Shown: in pieces, positions 22,228-35,100 of the stretch
Position numbering within the stretch: the stretch's first letter is position 1
Layout of the letters: each line of letters opens with the position of its first letter
NCBI GenBank assembly: GCA_011316305.1
Contig: SAUG01000084.1
Coordinates: 1 to 64,000, forward strand
Length of the DNA: 64,000 nt
Reading direction: 5' to 3'
DNA from: Rusavskia elegans
Taxonomy: Eukaryota > Ascomycota > Lecanoromycetes > Teloschistales > Teloschistaceae
Notes under the pieces: generated by a model
Database searches by the model: none
What the model was told of the DNA's origin: nothing
The model's input: only the letters and a program-made list of their open reading frames with translations
Made by a program: the position numbers and the translations under genes

Positions 22228-24291
22228 TCATCCCGGTGCCGGGAGAAGAGGGTCACATGTTTTCTGACGCTTGACATCTCCACAAGCACCAACATCTGAA
22301 GCAACGTTGACCGTCGTTGATGTGACATCGCCAAGGGCTGGCCGTGGTAGTCTTTAAGGTATCATCAGCGGTCTGTTCATTGGCATTTTCAAATGGCAGA
22401 CTTCAAGTACATACTGTACAGGATTTCCCTCGGCAGGCCTCTTCATCTGCGGAGGTTTATACGAGCTTCGATTCGCCAAGGGACTTGCCAAGCACCCTGG
22501 CATCCCAACTCGGCGAGCCTTATCCGCTTGAGGATTCACCAAGTTCGGCCGACCAGCAGGACTCAAAGCGGGCGGAGGGGGCGCACCAACCATTTCTCTT
22601 GCTACAGGCTTGGTCTTGGAGTGATCAACGCCTGCAGTTTTCCTGATCGATGGGCTTTCCAGATAAGGGTTGAAGGAAGGCGCTTGTGGGAGTGTGCCAG
22701 AAGCGCTCTGGATGGTTTCGGCTGCTCGTGCCGTAAAAAATCCCACAGGAGGATCGCCGCTGACGGTTGTCGACGTAGCGGGCGGCGGTGTCCCAAATGA
22801 GGGGACACCCAGACATGGCGGGTTCCCGTTCTGATCTGCTCCTTGTGGTCTGATATGGGCTCTTGTTTGCGCATCTTGCGGCACACTATGAGAAGCCGGG
22901 GATAAAGTGTCTTGTTTTTGAGGCTTGAAGCCTTGGTGGGTAGCTTGTTGCAGGGATACAGGGCCATGGAATCTCTGATCTAGCTGCTTTGCAGTCGACG
23001 AGCCATTCCCTTTGGCGAAGCGCATATGATGATCTCTCTCGGAGCTGGGAGGATGACGTTGGCCTACTGAACGCCTCAAGGTCAGACAGTAATCTGGCAT
23101 TGTCGTGCCCTACATTGGCGTGATCGTCATACCGTTGAAGGTCCGTGACACAGCTGTAGTAGCATCGGGTAATGCGTTATCTCTACTATCGACAGGCACG
23201 AGTTTTATAAGGGGTTCATCGGCAGGGTCGAGCTCGTGGCTAACGCTGAAGTCGACTTCGTCGAAATCGTCGGCTACTTCTATCAGCTCCGAGACCCCAG
23301 TCTGAGGTTATAATAAACAGTACGCACTTGCAAATTCGTCTTCAGGCTCAATTGCTCCTGGTACACCCTCAAGTCAGATCGCAGGCTTGTTGTCTCGACA
23401 GGCTTATGGACTGTCCGATACCATTTTCTGGAACTTTTTCATTCTTAATTTGTACTCCGCTCTCCTTCTGATGGGAAACAGGCTCTTTCTTGACCGGAGC
23501 GTAGTCTGCGTGTCGATGAAGATTGTCCGGATCCCACCTTGACTATGGATTTTCAGTTGAATGATCATGAAGACAGCGGACTGATATACTCACAGGGGCC
23601 ACTTTTAGTTTCGAGACTTTGGCGACGAAGTCTTTATCGTACACGCAATTGCCCAAGATGTTGCCAAAATTCCGAAGTGCACGCTTCATTCCGTCGGTTG
23701 TACCCTCCTTCTTCGCCTTTTCAAAAGCTGCAGCTTTACCCTTGCAATTCTCGATGTGACCATATCCAATATCCTGTAGAGATTGAGCACAGAGAGTGGA
23801 TAGCAGGGACTAGTGGTTCACCTCGTGGTAGGTTCCATCTCGAAGAGTGACTCGGACGATTACTGATAAACCGAGGCTGACCTTGCCTGTGCTCTGGCTT
23901 TCCTCAACCTAGCAACATTAGTCGTCTCGTCCAGGTCCAAAGTTTTGCGCGAAAAGTTACAAAGTCCAGCTGGATCTCCCTAATGCAACTCGACCATCCG
24001 TTGAAACCGAAGACCTCATTAGCGAGGTTGATGGCCTTGTCCGCGGCAAGGTATGGAACCCTTTGTCCCGATGCACCTGGTCTTGTGGAGATGAATTCCG
24101 GGCCCAGTTGCTTCTCAAGTCGACTTGATAGTGTTGCGATCTCTTGAGCCGTGTATTCGCTGACATGGGGCCTGATCTCTTCGAACGGATTCACGGTGGC
24201 AGTGGTAGCTTTGTGCTGATCACCAAGTCTATACTACTTGTAAGAGTGCATTTTCAAGTCCTGATGTAACGAGCATTGCTTACCCAGGCAT
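22228..24291 (-). CDS. RAD52: Rad52 recombination mediator
   Basis: Nine exons on the minus strand: 24291-24284, 24228-23961, 23908-23822, 23773-23594, 23542-23422, 23357-23328, 23279-23133, 23066-22415, 22351-22228; 538 residues. Rad52 loads Rad51 on RPA-coated DNA and anneals single strands in homologous recombination. The conserved N-terminal ring domain is clear ([56 protein letters not shown]). The C-terminal half is disordered with the fungal motif [12 protein letters not shown], a Rad51-binding-type region ([24 protein letters not shown]) and [10 protein letters not shown] near the end. Exon 1 is only 8 nt (ATGCCTGG) and is spliced to give MPGLGDQHK. Exons 5-8 encode the less conserved acidic linker, so their boundaries are less sure. 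Confidence 0.9.
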
Positions 24292-24625
24292 AATTGCTAG
24301 CAGAGGCGCTGTCTAGAGAGGAAAGGCAAACGCTGGACTACTGGCTACTGGTTGCACACGACCGCGGCATATCGACTTCCGCTAGCGCAGACACGTTGAC
24401 ACGTGACCGATCAATTCCCGTCATCGACAATAATAATGTACCCTTGTAGCTTTTCCGTTACACATCCATCCGTTGTGACCTCGAACTGCTCAAATTTCTA
24501 TTGGTAGCATGACAGGGTTCGCAATTTCATTGCAGGGAGAGCGCTTGGATATAGCAAAGGCTCTCTTGAGAAACAACGTGTGCGAAGACCACGTGTTCGC
24601 AAACGTTAAAAGGTTTATTTGTCTG
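24292..24625. other. Intergenic, Rad52 promoter
   Basis: 334 bases between two minus-strand genes, with no feature recognised beyond its necessary role as the Rad52 promoter and the 3' end of the UBX gene. Confidence 0.5.
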
Positions 24626-25685
24626 TTACTTTACGATTAAGGAGGCGCTCGGCACGAGTCCGAGTTCTTTGAGAGTTGCGCCAAAATCAATTGCATCGAA
24701 GACCTTCTTGGGGAAGTTCTGCGTGAAGCTCCGCACCTCCGTTCCCGTCTCTTGCGTAACAGCAGCAGCAACCTCAAACAGTGTTGTGGTGACGGGAAAC
24801 GTCTTCTGAAGGTTGCCCGTACTGGTTTGTAGTCGCAGTCGGGCTTCAGTATACGCTGAGGCTGGTTTGGACTCCACGGGCCCCGCCTTCGTTGGCGCCG
24901 GGACAGCCTGTGCCGCCACTGGGGCTGCTCGACCCTCTCGCTCTGCCTTTTCTTTCTCCGCTCGCAACCGTCGGTCTTCCTTGTCCGACGCTATCTTTGC
25001 TTTGATCCGAGCCTTGGCATCTATCTCGTCCTGCTTTTCTTTGCGTTTTGCTGCAGCCTCTTTGAGCTGCTCCTTCTTTTTTAGATCTTCCTTGATGTCT
25101 TGAGTCTCTTTGGTGCTCTTCCGGCGGATTTCCTTAGAGAAATGGTCAGAACTCTGGATACCGGCAACATGAGAATCTGACAAACTTCGTTACGCTTCTT
25201 GTCGATTTTGTCCTGTTCCGACATGCCAGCCCGCTTCTCTGCTAACTTTTGGCGAAGTTCCTCGAGCCGGGCTTTCTTCTCCTCCTCGGTCAGAGGGGCA
25301 ATCTCTTCTGTGGATTCGGCAAAATCGACATGCTGGGTTTTGGAAGCGTGGAATTCCGCTTGAGCTTGACTTCGGAACTTCTTTCCACACTCGTTGCACA
25401 CAAGGCTATGTGCCTCTTCGCCAGGTTTGAGGGCAGCTGGTTCGGCCTTTGGATCATCTTCTGCCTCTGCGGAGTCGGCGGATGTTGCCATTATCTCTTC
25501 ATACGACTTATCCTGATTAGCTTCAAGCCATTCGAGAGCACCTTGCACTGAAACTCAAGTCAGTAGTAACACTAGCGTGGTCGATATCTTCCCAATAACA
25601 TACACCCTGCGGATTCTTTTACTGCAAGCTCGGCTTTAGCCTTCTCGAAGCCCATCTCCAGAAGAGATTCTAGGTCCGAAGCCAT
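24626..25685 (-). CDS. UBA - C2H2 zinc finger - UBX protein (SAKS1/UBXN1-like p97/Cdc48 adaptor)
   Basis: Three exons on the minus strand: 25685-25604, 25547-25186, 25132-24626; 316 residues. Proteins of this layout bind ubiquitin through the UBA domain and the Cdc48/p97 ATPase through the UBX domain. The UBA domain fills residues ~1-40 (LLEMGFEKAKAEL ... GALEWLE). A zinc finger spans ~78-100 (CNEC ... HASKTQH). A long charged helix rich in Lys, Glu and Arg runs ~105-225. The UBX fold closes the protein (ARLRLQTSTG ... LKELGLVPSASLIVK), with FPK rather than FPR in the loop before the last strand. Intron 1 uses gtatgt and intron 2 gtttgt; both restore conserved frames. It shares a 471-bp divergent promoter region with the VAP gene. 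Confidence 0.92.
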
Positions 25686-26156
25686 GATTGCTGTCTCGGT
25701 ATAGTTGCCCCAGACTTTCACGTAGATCACTCTCAAGGAAATGGAACCGGGTTCAATAGCAAACTCAGCGATACTCGACACATATCTGCGCCTGGTGCAT
25801 ATTATTTTATTTCAAGCCTAACCAGAATTTGATTGTGCTCATTACGTAGTAACGGCTTTGACGCGGGTCACCCAGAGGAACGACGTCATTTGGCGGGACG
25901 GCAGCGGCCGGCGCTTGAATCAAGCGAACTGCTCCAGTGATGCCGAGTCCGTACTGTTTATGTTGTGCCGGAGAACGCGCAGACTTCGTGAGCTCCTGAA
26001 TTATCATCATACGGCGGCAAGAATCCTCCAGTCCTTCGTGTGGTGTCCAGATCATCTTCTCAGTTGATCTTCGCAGCCCATCTGTGACTGAAGTCATCCC
26101 AGCCTCCTCAGAATAGAGGAGAACGATCTCGAGCAAAACAGCTTGTCACCGCCATC
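25686..26156. promoter_or_regulatory. Divergent promoter region, UBX gene and VAP gene
   Basis: 471 bases between opposite-strand start codons. No coding region convincing in either direction; it must contain both promoters. Confidence 0.55.
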
Positions 26157-27343
26157 ATGTCTGTAGAACTCGACCCTCCCGAGCTCGGTTTCCGACGTAG
26201 GTCCTTCCTTAAGGGTATCATCTCTTCCCACGATTAATCACGAGCAGGTCCTTTCACCTACGAAGTCACGCAGTCCCTTCGGCTGCAGAATCCCACCAAT
26301 GATCCCATCGCTTTCAAGGTCAGAAAATCTTTCTTTCAAATGAATTGGATGAAGTTGACAACAACCAATGCCCTAGGTGAAAACCACAGCTCCGAAACAG
26401 TATGTATCAGCACACAGCGACGCCCGTCCAAACAATAACCCAGCGATAGGTACTGCGTGCGTCCGAACTCTGGTAAAATCGATGCTGGTCGAGACGTTGA
26501 GGTGCAAGGTACGAACGACTCAGCCAAAGTATCAATACTTTTGCTAATCGTGTTGCTTCAGTCCTATTGCAAGCAATGAGAGAAGACCCACCGCCAGATG
26601 CCCGATGTCGTGACAAGTTTCTCGTGCAGACCGTCACCCTTTCGCAAGATAGCGACGCTTCGAATATTCCAGCCATTGTATGTCGCAGCACACCGTCACT
26701 GATTCTCCCGCTTACTCGCTACAGTGGCAAAACATCGAGAAGGTTTCTAAATCATCCATACAGGAACGCAAGATACGCGTAGTATTTCTACCTGCAGACG
26801 GAAGCGGCGCTACGCCTTCACAAAGGCATCCACAAGAGGCGGTGAGACGAAGCACTGCCTATTCTTTGCTTGTCCTGCTTCTGACTCGCGGTCTAGCATC
26901 TTGGAGACGAAGCGCCCCCCGCGTATGGTTCTCCAGCTCCTTCGTTTGGATCTCCAGGGCCTGAAGCTGTCACCCCTATGAATCGTTCTACGGACACCAA
27001 ATCCCATGTTGATTCTACAGGCACCCACTCTGCGATTCCCCATAACCAGAGCACAGCTAGCGCTGCCGTGTCAAACATCGCTCAAGGTGTCCCAATCTCG
27101 GGCGAGGATTTGCGCGCTCAATTAGCCGACGCTAAGGCGACCATTTCCAGGCTAACGCAACACGTAGAAGAGCAAGGCCTACGGCAGCGGAAGACTGATG
27201 CGGTCAATCAAGATTCTCGGGAACGAATTACGACTGGAACGACCGGAATGGGTATTCAGCAGCAGCCTGCAGACGGGGTCCCCGTACAAATCGTCGCCGG
27301 CCTGTGCCTTCTAAGCTTCTTGCTTGCCTACTTCTTTTTCTAG
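26157..27343 (+). CDS. SCS2: VAMP-associated protein (VAP/Scs2), ER tail-anchored MSP-domain protein
   Basis: Seven exons: 26157-26196, 26248-26318, 26377-26399, 26450-26508, 26562-26677, 26725-26841, 26897-27343; 290 residues. VAP proteins sit in the ER membrane and recruit FFAT-motif partners for lipid transfer and ER-plasma-membrane contacts. The MSP domain covers residues 1 to ~125 (ELGFRRPFTYEVTQSLRLQNPT, AFKVKTTAPKQYCVRPNSG). A Pro/Gly/Ser linker follows, then a short coiled coil (LRAQLADAKATISRLTQHVEE) and a C-terminal membrane anchor (VQIVAGLCLLSFLLAYFFF), as in the family. Exon 3 is 23 nt. All introns are 47-58 bp with good signals; the order of small exons is typical of fungal VAP genes. 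Confidence 0.93.
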
Positions 27344-27778
27344 TTGCCAGCACACCATCGAAGGTGTATTAGACGTCGAATGAAGGGGCACTGGGTGGAA
27401 GGAAGGGACAAGTACATGGCATCTTAAGGACGGAACATCAGCAGAGGTCTACCAGCTGGCTGTGAATGCCGATACTCCCTGGCTCGGTTACGCTCCGCCG
27501 TTTGTGCGAAGCTCGTCACTGCCGGTGTTGTTAGGTTGGCGCTTGGAATCAGTTCAGAGTGGTTCGCGTTCGGTCTTACACGTCTTGTAGGGCCCGGCCA
27601 GCCAAAGAGTCCAGATAGAATGATCACCCCCATGCACGTGTAGTCTTGGCGAATGTGTACCTGTGGGATCACGAGAATCACACAATTTAATCTGTACGGT
27701 TGTGACCGGGGCCGCAGTGTGATTGCAAGTCGACTCTAAGATCGCTTTACTGGGCTCGAAATGTAACGTCTGATCTGT
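27344..27778. other. Intergenic between convergent genes
   Basis: 435 bases between the VAP stop and the desaturase stop; no coding region recognised. Confidence 0.55.
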
Positions 27779-28983
27779 TCAGTTTATCTTGCCGCCCCCA
27801 ACCTTTTTACCGCCTGTTTCTCTCTTGACTCGACACCAGAGGCCAACTTCCTTATCGCAGATGAACTGCCAGATGACCCAAACCCAACTTGTGTGATGTG
27901 GCAGATCGATATAGAAATCCTTGGCCATCTCATGCAACAGGGGAAGACGTGACCATGGGATTGCTGGAAAATCGTGATGCTCATTGTGCAATCCAACATT
28001 GTATGTGAGAAGATTCAAAGGCCCATAGTACGAGTACGTCTCCGTAACAGGCGGCTGGTTGGATGGTGTGTGTGTACTCATAGTCTGTTTACCAAATACA
28101 TAGTGCTCCGCGATGAAATGGCCCGCGCACGGATGTAAAGAACCGGCAAAGAATGAACTCATGATTAAGTAGGCCAAAGCGCCTGCGCCCAGGTAATGGA
28201 TCAGTAGCATATCGAATGCTAATTGAGCGACGATATTGAAAAAGTGGAGTGAGGTCAATGGTAACCGGTAGACCATCATGGGTCGAATTGCGTAAAAAAG
28301 GATCTGAAAGGTACAGAAAAAGGCTTTGCCGAGTAGAGAATCAAGGAAGAAAGCCTCCAGCGACGTTGGAAGATCGGTGTCAAGGCCGTCCACGCCTAGT
28401 GACTTGTGGTGCGTTAGGTGATATGGCTGGTCACCAAGTCAGTTCATCGCGTCCGGACTGTAGCAGCCGGAGCCAAGGAGGGAATTGGCTGACCCGAAAA
28501 GAAGCACTGTATGGTAGTCCGATAGGCAAGTTGGCCAAGACGGCGAAGAGCCGGTTAGCAGTTGGAGATTTGAAGGCGAGATTGTGGGATATTTCATGAA
28601 TGGCGAGAAACAGGTTCTGATTTGCCGTAGCGCCGATGAAGTAGGAAGTCAAAAGAAACCGAGCCGACAGGACTGGAGAGTGACGGAGCCATACAGCACA
28701 AAGGATTTGTAAAGTTACGACAGCTAGCACGATGTACTTGGTCAATGGCTCATATCCACAGAGCTTGGTCACCTGCAATGCCAGCAAGGTTAGCCAGTAC
28801 TGCGACAAAGACCGAGGACGTTGATACCTCTGGATGGGCCTTGATGATAGCCTGCCTCCTTGTCCTATGGGGTTCCTCCGTATAAGTCCAGAAGAAGTGG
28901 TCTGAAGAATTCCCGGAGTGGGACGGCTTGACGGGCAGTTGCGCACCCTGATTGGGAGCGACGGTAACGATTGTATTAGACAT
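27779..28983 (-). CDS. DES1: Sphingolipid delta(4)-desaturase
   Basis: Three exons on the minus strand: 28983-28828, 28772-28494, 28426-27779; 360 residues. The enzyme introduces the 4,5-trans double bond of the sphingoid base in (dihydro)ceramide at the ER, the first committed step towards fungal glucosylceramide. The N-terminal lipid-desaturase block FFWTYTEEPHRTRRQAI is present. The three iron-binding His boxes are HEISH, HLTHH (begins exon 3) and HNEHH. Several hydrophobic segments lie between them. Length and box spacing fit the DES1/DEGS family. Introns of 55 and 67 bp have gtatca/tgcag and gtcagc/accag ends. It is the last gene before the AT-rich block; its start codon is only about 100 bases from where composition changes. 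Confidence 0.95.
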
Positions 28984-29454
28984 TCCTCCCTCGGGTACGC
29001 TTCAAGGTTTCACAGGAGATACAAGACGGACGACGAGGATTAAACCATGGTCAGTGTTTGTAGGTTGCGGAGGAGGTGAACCACTAATTAATCAATAGAG
29101 TAGAATTGGAAGGGTGAAATTTATTTATCTTTGGTTTACGTGTAAAAGATTCGGTATTTAATAAAAGTTTATCGTTTTCGATTCGAATTAGCTGCGCTCG
29201 TTTCGATATAATATAAATACCCGTTACAGAAGCTAGAAGTTGCGCCGGTAGCTATTTGATTTTGGCGGATCACGTGACAAATATCAAGGTTTGATTTTTA
29301 TAAAACGATTTTTCTAAATCGAAAATTCTTTACGTAACGTAAGATAATAAATTAAATTATATTTTTTTATTAAAATTTCTAAAAATACTAATATATTATT
29401 TTAATATCCTTTTTTTATTTTAATAATTATAGTTTTGATTATAATATTCAAAAA

Positions 29455-29638
29455 ATTAATAATTCGATGATTAAATTAAACGTTAATATACTAGTTTCTA
29501 AAATATAATAATAGAAATTTTTTATTTAATTTATTTGATTTTAATTTTAGAATCCGATAAACTAGTAATTCGGTAGAAATATTATACGTTAATATAGTAA
29601 TATCGAATATAAAATAATAGAATTTATATTTTCATTTA
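29455..29638 (+). repeat. Two adjacent copies of a dispersed repeat also present at 44.6 kb
   Basis: 29,527-29,638 matches 44,620-44,732 over about 110 bases if RIP-type changes are allowed (shared blocks include ttttagttttag, ccgataaac, agtgattygrtaag, acgttartata, agaatttatatttt). A shorter related copy lies at 29,455-29,520. It may be a transposon end; the family is unknown. Confidence 0.55.
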
Positions 29639-29642
29639 ATTA

Positions 29643-29802
29643 TAGACTGGCCATTTCGGTCCAAAATAGCGATCCGACTTCGCGATAAACGTAGTAAACG
29701 CGTTAAAATTACTAGTTAAAATTAGTTTCCTTTCTAATATAGTTAGAAACTCGAGTCGATTCTTTCGATCCGGATTCGAAATCCGACAAAACGACCAGAC
29801 TA
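29643..29802 (+). mobile_element. 160-bp hAT-type MITE, copy 1
   Basis: Begins tagactggcc and ends ggtc-like inverted terminus (cgaccagacta). It is flanked by a perfect 8-bp duplication tttaatta (29,635-29,642 and 29,803-29,810). An 8-bp duplication with TAGACTGGCC-type ends is characteristic of hAT transposons. No coding capacity. Moderately RIPped. Confidence 0.88.
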
Positions 29803-31239
29803 TTTAATTAATATAAAAAACGATTTTTTAAAAATTTTATTTTTAATTAATTTAACAATATAGTAATTTTATATCGAAAATTTATTTATTATAAAATTAA
29901 TATGATATATAAATATATAAATATATATTCATTTATTTTCGTAATAATTGTAACGAAAAATCAAATTAAATAATAATATTTTTATTTATTTTAATTATAT
30001 TTGGTTACGAAATCGTCGATTATATTATTATAATTAATTTAAATTAATTCTTTTTTATAATAAAGTATCTTTTTTTTAACGTATTATTCGATTTTTCTAT
30101 TTTTTATTTATTTTAATCGATCGGATAAAATATATAGCCGTAGTAAATAATATATAATCTAATCATTCTTTTATTATTATACGGGTTAAAAAATAGTTAA
30201 ATAATTTATTAAATATTTTAAATATAGTTTATATAATAAATATAATCGAAACGACAAATATATATAATTATTATAAATTATTTAAATTGTTTAAAATTTA
30301 TATAAAATTTAATAGATATAGAAATACTAGCCGATAGTATCGGTTGATTAATACGTTGATTAAATCTCGTTAACAGCGGTTTATTAATTCTATAGGATTC
30401 GTTATCCGATTAGATCAAATATTTAATTTTATTCGTTTATTTATAAAAATTAGATAATATATATATAGCGTTTATAAACGTTAATTTCTATTAATAAATT
30501 TTAATAATACTAGTAATATTCTCCGTATTTTCGAAAATATTAACTATTTTAATTAAATATATCTTATTAGCAGTATTTATTAATTAGTTACCGTTTTTTA
30601 CTAATTATATCTTATATATTTATATACGATAGAAAAAAAACGATATATTAATTGAATTTTAATTAATTAAAATATCGATCGACGATTTATTTTAATCTTT
30701 CGATAATATAATAATACTACTATTCTTTTCGGATATTAATTTATCGAGCTTATAGATAAGATTATAACTAGTTACGGTACGAACTAGTACGAAAATATAT
30801 AGAATTTATTAACTTTTATTTAAAAAAACTATATCGATTCTAGATTTTTTAGAACCGAAGTAAATAAAGTAATAGATATTTAAATAAAATTATATTCCCG
30901 AGTTTTATAAACGTTTAAATAGTTTAATTAATAGTTAGATAATAGAATAATAGCGCGAGCTATTATTAAAAACTTTAAAAAAAATAGAACTAAATTCTAA
31001 AACGATTCTATATATATATAAACTATAGTTAATTATCGAATCTCTTTTAAAAGTAAAAAAAAGAAAGATACGGTTAATAGAATTTCCGTTAACTTTTCTA
31101 TTTTATCTAAAATAGATAATAACCGGAAACTAAATATAATACGAAATTATAATATAGATTCTATTATAGTATATATTTTCGAAAAACTAGAAAACTAAAA
31201 TATAGTAATTTAGATAGAATTTAAAAATCTTCGCTATAA

Positions 31240-31809
31240 AAAGAAAAAAACGTCTTTATCGAAACTTTTTATATTTCTTTTCAAGATTAATAAATACGAG
31301 AAATTCGTCGAAGGTAATATTAGCTATTTCTATCTTTTCTATAATAATAAATCCGCCGAAACCGGGCTTTATATCGAATATACCGGTAAAAATTTCTATT
31401 TTCGTAATATATATATTTTTATTAAACGAATTAAAGATATTACTAGTTCTAATAGTAAGGTTAAAAAGATTCAATAGATATATCTTCGCGATAAAACTCA
31501 ATAATAATATTCTAACGAACTTTCGAATATAGAAAAAAAATATCTAATAAAAAACTTCGATATATAAATTAACGTCTTATTCGTTTACTTTAAACTACTA
31601 ATAGAAAAAGAAATATATAATTTAAATAAAATAAAGTATATTATTAAAGATATAAACTATTATTATAAATTTTATAAATACGGCTAGATTAGATTCCGCG
31701 TTTAAAAAGTTATCGAAATAACTAATATTCGATAAATTATTATATAGATATAAATAGATTTTACTATTCTTTTTTATATTATATTTATTTTTAAACTACT
31801 AGAAAAAAC
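31240..31809 (+). pseudogene. Degenerate retrotransposon gag-like fragment
   Basis: The plus strand reads, through stops, as a gag-type capsid region, including NFYFRNIYIFIKRIKD and an IYLRDKTQ-x-YSNELS core equivalent to the Y-L-x-G-x-A-x-x-W-Y segment of fungal gag proteins. It is cut off at 31,810 by a 410-bp-family LTR. An 81-codon open frame on the opposite strand (31,256-31,501) is a chance frame. Confidence 0.5.
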
Positions 31810-32132
31810 TGTAACGTCTCTATATATCAAAAGGCGTTACGTTCGAGCCTAGCTACAGACGTAGGCGTAGTTCGAACTACTAAATAGTAAAGGAATTCTA
31901 GCGTAGATTATCGTAACTAATTTCGTATAGCCGCGAAGATACAGTTATAATATTATAAAGTATTTTTATTATAAAAGTAATTAAAAAAAGAATATTAGAG
32001 ACGTATTTAATAATTATATTAACGATTAATAAAAGAAACTATCTAATAGAAATAAGGAACGATATATATAGTAAAAATAGCCGATAGTATTGATAGATAA
32101 CTATCCGCTAAAAGCTTCTATTATAAAGATCG
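31810..32132. repeat. Truncated copy of the 410-bp LTR
   Basis: Starts tgtaacgtct like the other LTR copies and follows them for 323 bases, then is replaced at 32,133 by the start of the next copy in the same direction. This tandem arrangement suggests one element inserted in, or recombined with, another. Confidence 0.75.
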
Positions 32133-35100
32133 TGTAACGTCCCTGTATATCAAAAAGCGTTACGTTCGAGCCTAGCTATAGCCGTAGACGTAGTCCGAGC
32201 TACTAAATAGTAAAGAAGTCTTAGTATAGATTATTATAACTAATCCTATATAGCCGTAGAGATACGGTTATAATATTACGAGATATCTTTATTATAAAAT
32301 AATTAAGAAGAGAATAGTAAAGACGTATTTAATAATTATATTAACGACTAATAAGAGAAACTATCTATAGTAATAATAAATAATATATATAATAAAAGTA
32401 GCCGTAAAAGCCGATAGGTAGTCGTCTACTAAAAGTTTTATTAAAAGGAATAGCTATAGCGGCTATAGGCGGCTATAAATAATTAGATTTATTTATCTAA
32501 TTAATTTTTTTAGAAAACTTCTATAGAATTATAGATATAATATAGCTCTTCCTATATCGCTTTTTTAAATCTTTTTAAAGTTTTTTAGATATATTTAAAG
32601 TATTTCTTTAGTTCCTAAATATTTTCTTTATCGGGAAACCTTTTCTATTTTACTAAAAATTCGTCCGTCTCTTTTTTTTTATCTAAAATCTTTTTAATTT
32701 TATATTCTTTACGTTTTTAATAGTACTAGTCCTTTACTAATAGAATATATTCCGATACTTTCTTTAGTAAATCTATATAGAATTTAGGGAAGATTCCTAT
32801 TATTAGGAGTTTTAGATATACTATTATTCCTTTAACGTTTTAAACTTCGAAAGCTCCTACGTATAGCTTATCGAATTTTCTATCTATTAAATTTTTTATC
32901 GAAAGTAGTATTTTATCCCCTTTATTAATATTATAATATTTTCTTAACTTATTTAATCTTTATATAACTTTTTCTTTTATTATCTAGATTCTTATCTTTA
33001 CTTTATCCTAGTTATTTTATATTCTATTAACGAAGAATTATACCGCCGGTTTTTTTATATCTAAATATACTTCTTTCTAAATAATTTTATTATAAAGTAA
33101 TTTATTAGGCGTCGTTTAGATACCCTCGTTATACGATAAATTAATTACTATTTATACCGTCGGAAGAAATTAAATCTAGTCTTTTTTTTATCCGAATAAT
33201 AGATTCTAAAGTAGATTTCCAGTATTTAATTTATTCTTTCTATTTATCTATCTATTTATAAATAGAACGATATTAATATAGTTTATTCCGTTTCTACTAT
33301 TTATATTAATCCTTTTATAAAATTCGAGACAAATAATTTATTTCTATCTAAAATAATTTTTTCTATAATTCTATTTTCGCAGAATACCGTTTATAGTAAT
33401 AGAAAGGCGAACTATTTAGCTATTATTATTATTTTATATAGTATAAATTTTAAATATTTTATAAATCTATCGATAATTATTACTATTATATTATACAATA
33501 TATATATATACGGATTAACCGATTCTAGTAATTTTATAATAAAGTCTAATATAATTTACTAATAAAGTATATCTAGTATTTATATTAGCTAGAGTTTTCC
33601 TATTAATTTCTAACGGTTTTTTTTTACTTTTACGTATTCCGGGTAATTTTTTATAAATTCTTTAATCTATTTTTTAAGTACTGACAGGTTAGTTTTTTTT
33701 AAATTCTTTTAATATTTTAGTAATTTCTTAATATCTAGCTATTCTAGGGCCGTATATTTATTAAATTATTTCGTTTATTTTTTCTAAAGCTTCGGTTTTT
33801 TTTTAAAAATATTTCCGATTCTTTTTAAAAAAGGTTTAGATATTTTTTTAGTAGCTTCGTAATCTATTCTTCTATTTAAAATATTCGCGACCGTATTATC
33901 GGTATCTTTAAATTATTTTATTTTAAAGTTATAGTAGGTTATTTCTTCTGTCTACTTTATTTATTATTAATTAAATTCTTTATTAACTAGTAAAGATAGA
34001 AGGCTTTTATAGTTAATATATACTACTACTTTTTAATTTATTCTACTTATATATATTTTCTAATATATAAAATTTATAATAATTATAAATATTTCTTTAT
34101 CTATTATTATATAGTTAACTTCCGCTAGTATTGATTTTCTAGAATAATATCTAAATAGTTTTTCTTTTTAGGAAATATATAATTCTATTACTCGATCTAA
34201 AGCGTCTATATAGAAAATAATCTACTTATTAGAATCGAAGATTACTAAAGCCTTTTCGGACGGGAAACTTTATTTAAATCTTTTAAATATTTCGTTCTAG
34301 ATATATATCTGCTAAAAAGGTATATTATTCCGAAATAAATCTATAAATAGAATCGTTTTTTTTATATATCCTCCTATTATATTTTAGTAAAACTCTATAA
34401 ATTCTAAAAAGTTTTAAACGTCTTTTTTATTTTTAGGTACTAGCTATTCGCGTATTATCTATAACTTATTTACTTCTATAATAATATTCTCTAGTCTGAT
34501 TATATATCTAAGAAACGTAATCTTATATTTATAGAATTCTGACTTTTTTTCTTTAATTTTAAAGTTATATTCTCGGAACTTATATAATACTTTATAAATA
34601 TATTATATATATATTTCTTTTATTTTAGAAAAAATTAGTTTATTATCTATATATACTATAATAAAGATATCGAAATAGTTATATAATATTTTATTAACTA
34701 TATATTATAGGATCGCCGGTATATTTATTAAAATTAAAAGATATAACTAAGTATTTAAATTATCCGTATTTTATTCTAAACGTAGTTTTCTATTTATTTC
34801 TAACTTTAATCTATAGTAGATTAAATATATCTCTTAAATTAAATTTTATAAAAAATTTAACTTTTCCGATTCTGCTTTTTAGATTTACTAAAAGCGGGAA
34901 AAGGTATTTATCTATTTATATTATTATATTAAGTCTTCTAAAATCGATATAAAATCGAAAGTTACTATTTTTTTTTAGAAATAAATATAATCGGTTATTT
35001 TATTCTTAATTTAGAATTTTATATATATCCTTTTTTATAATTATAGTTAATATATTATTTTAATACTTTTAACTATTTATTATTTAATCTATAAATTAGT

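Noticed and set aside
31256..31501. 81-codon minus-strand frame in AT-rich DNA
   Set aside because: Low-complexity Ile/Phe/Asn composition; the plus strand reads as a degenerate gag fragment, so this is chance.
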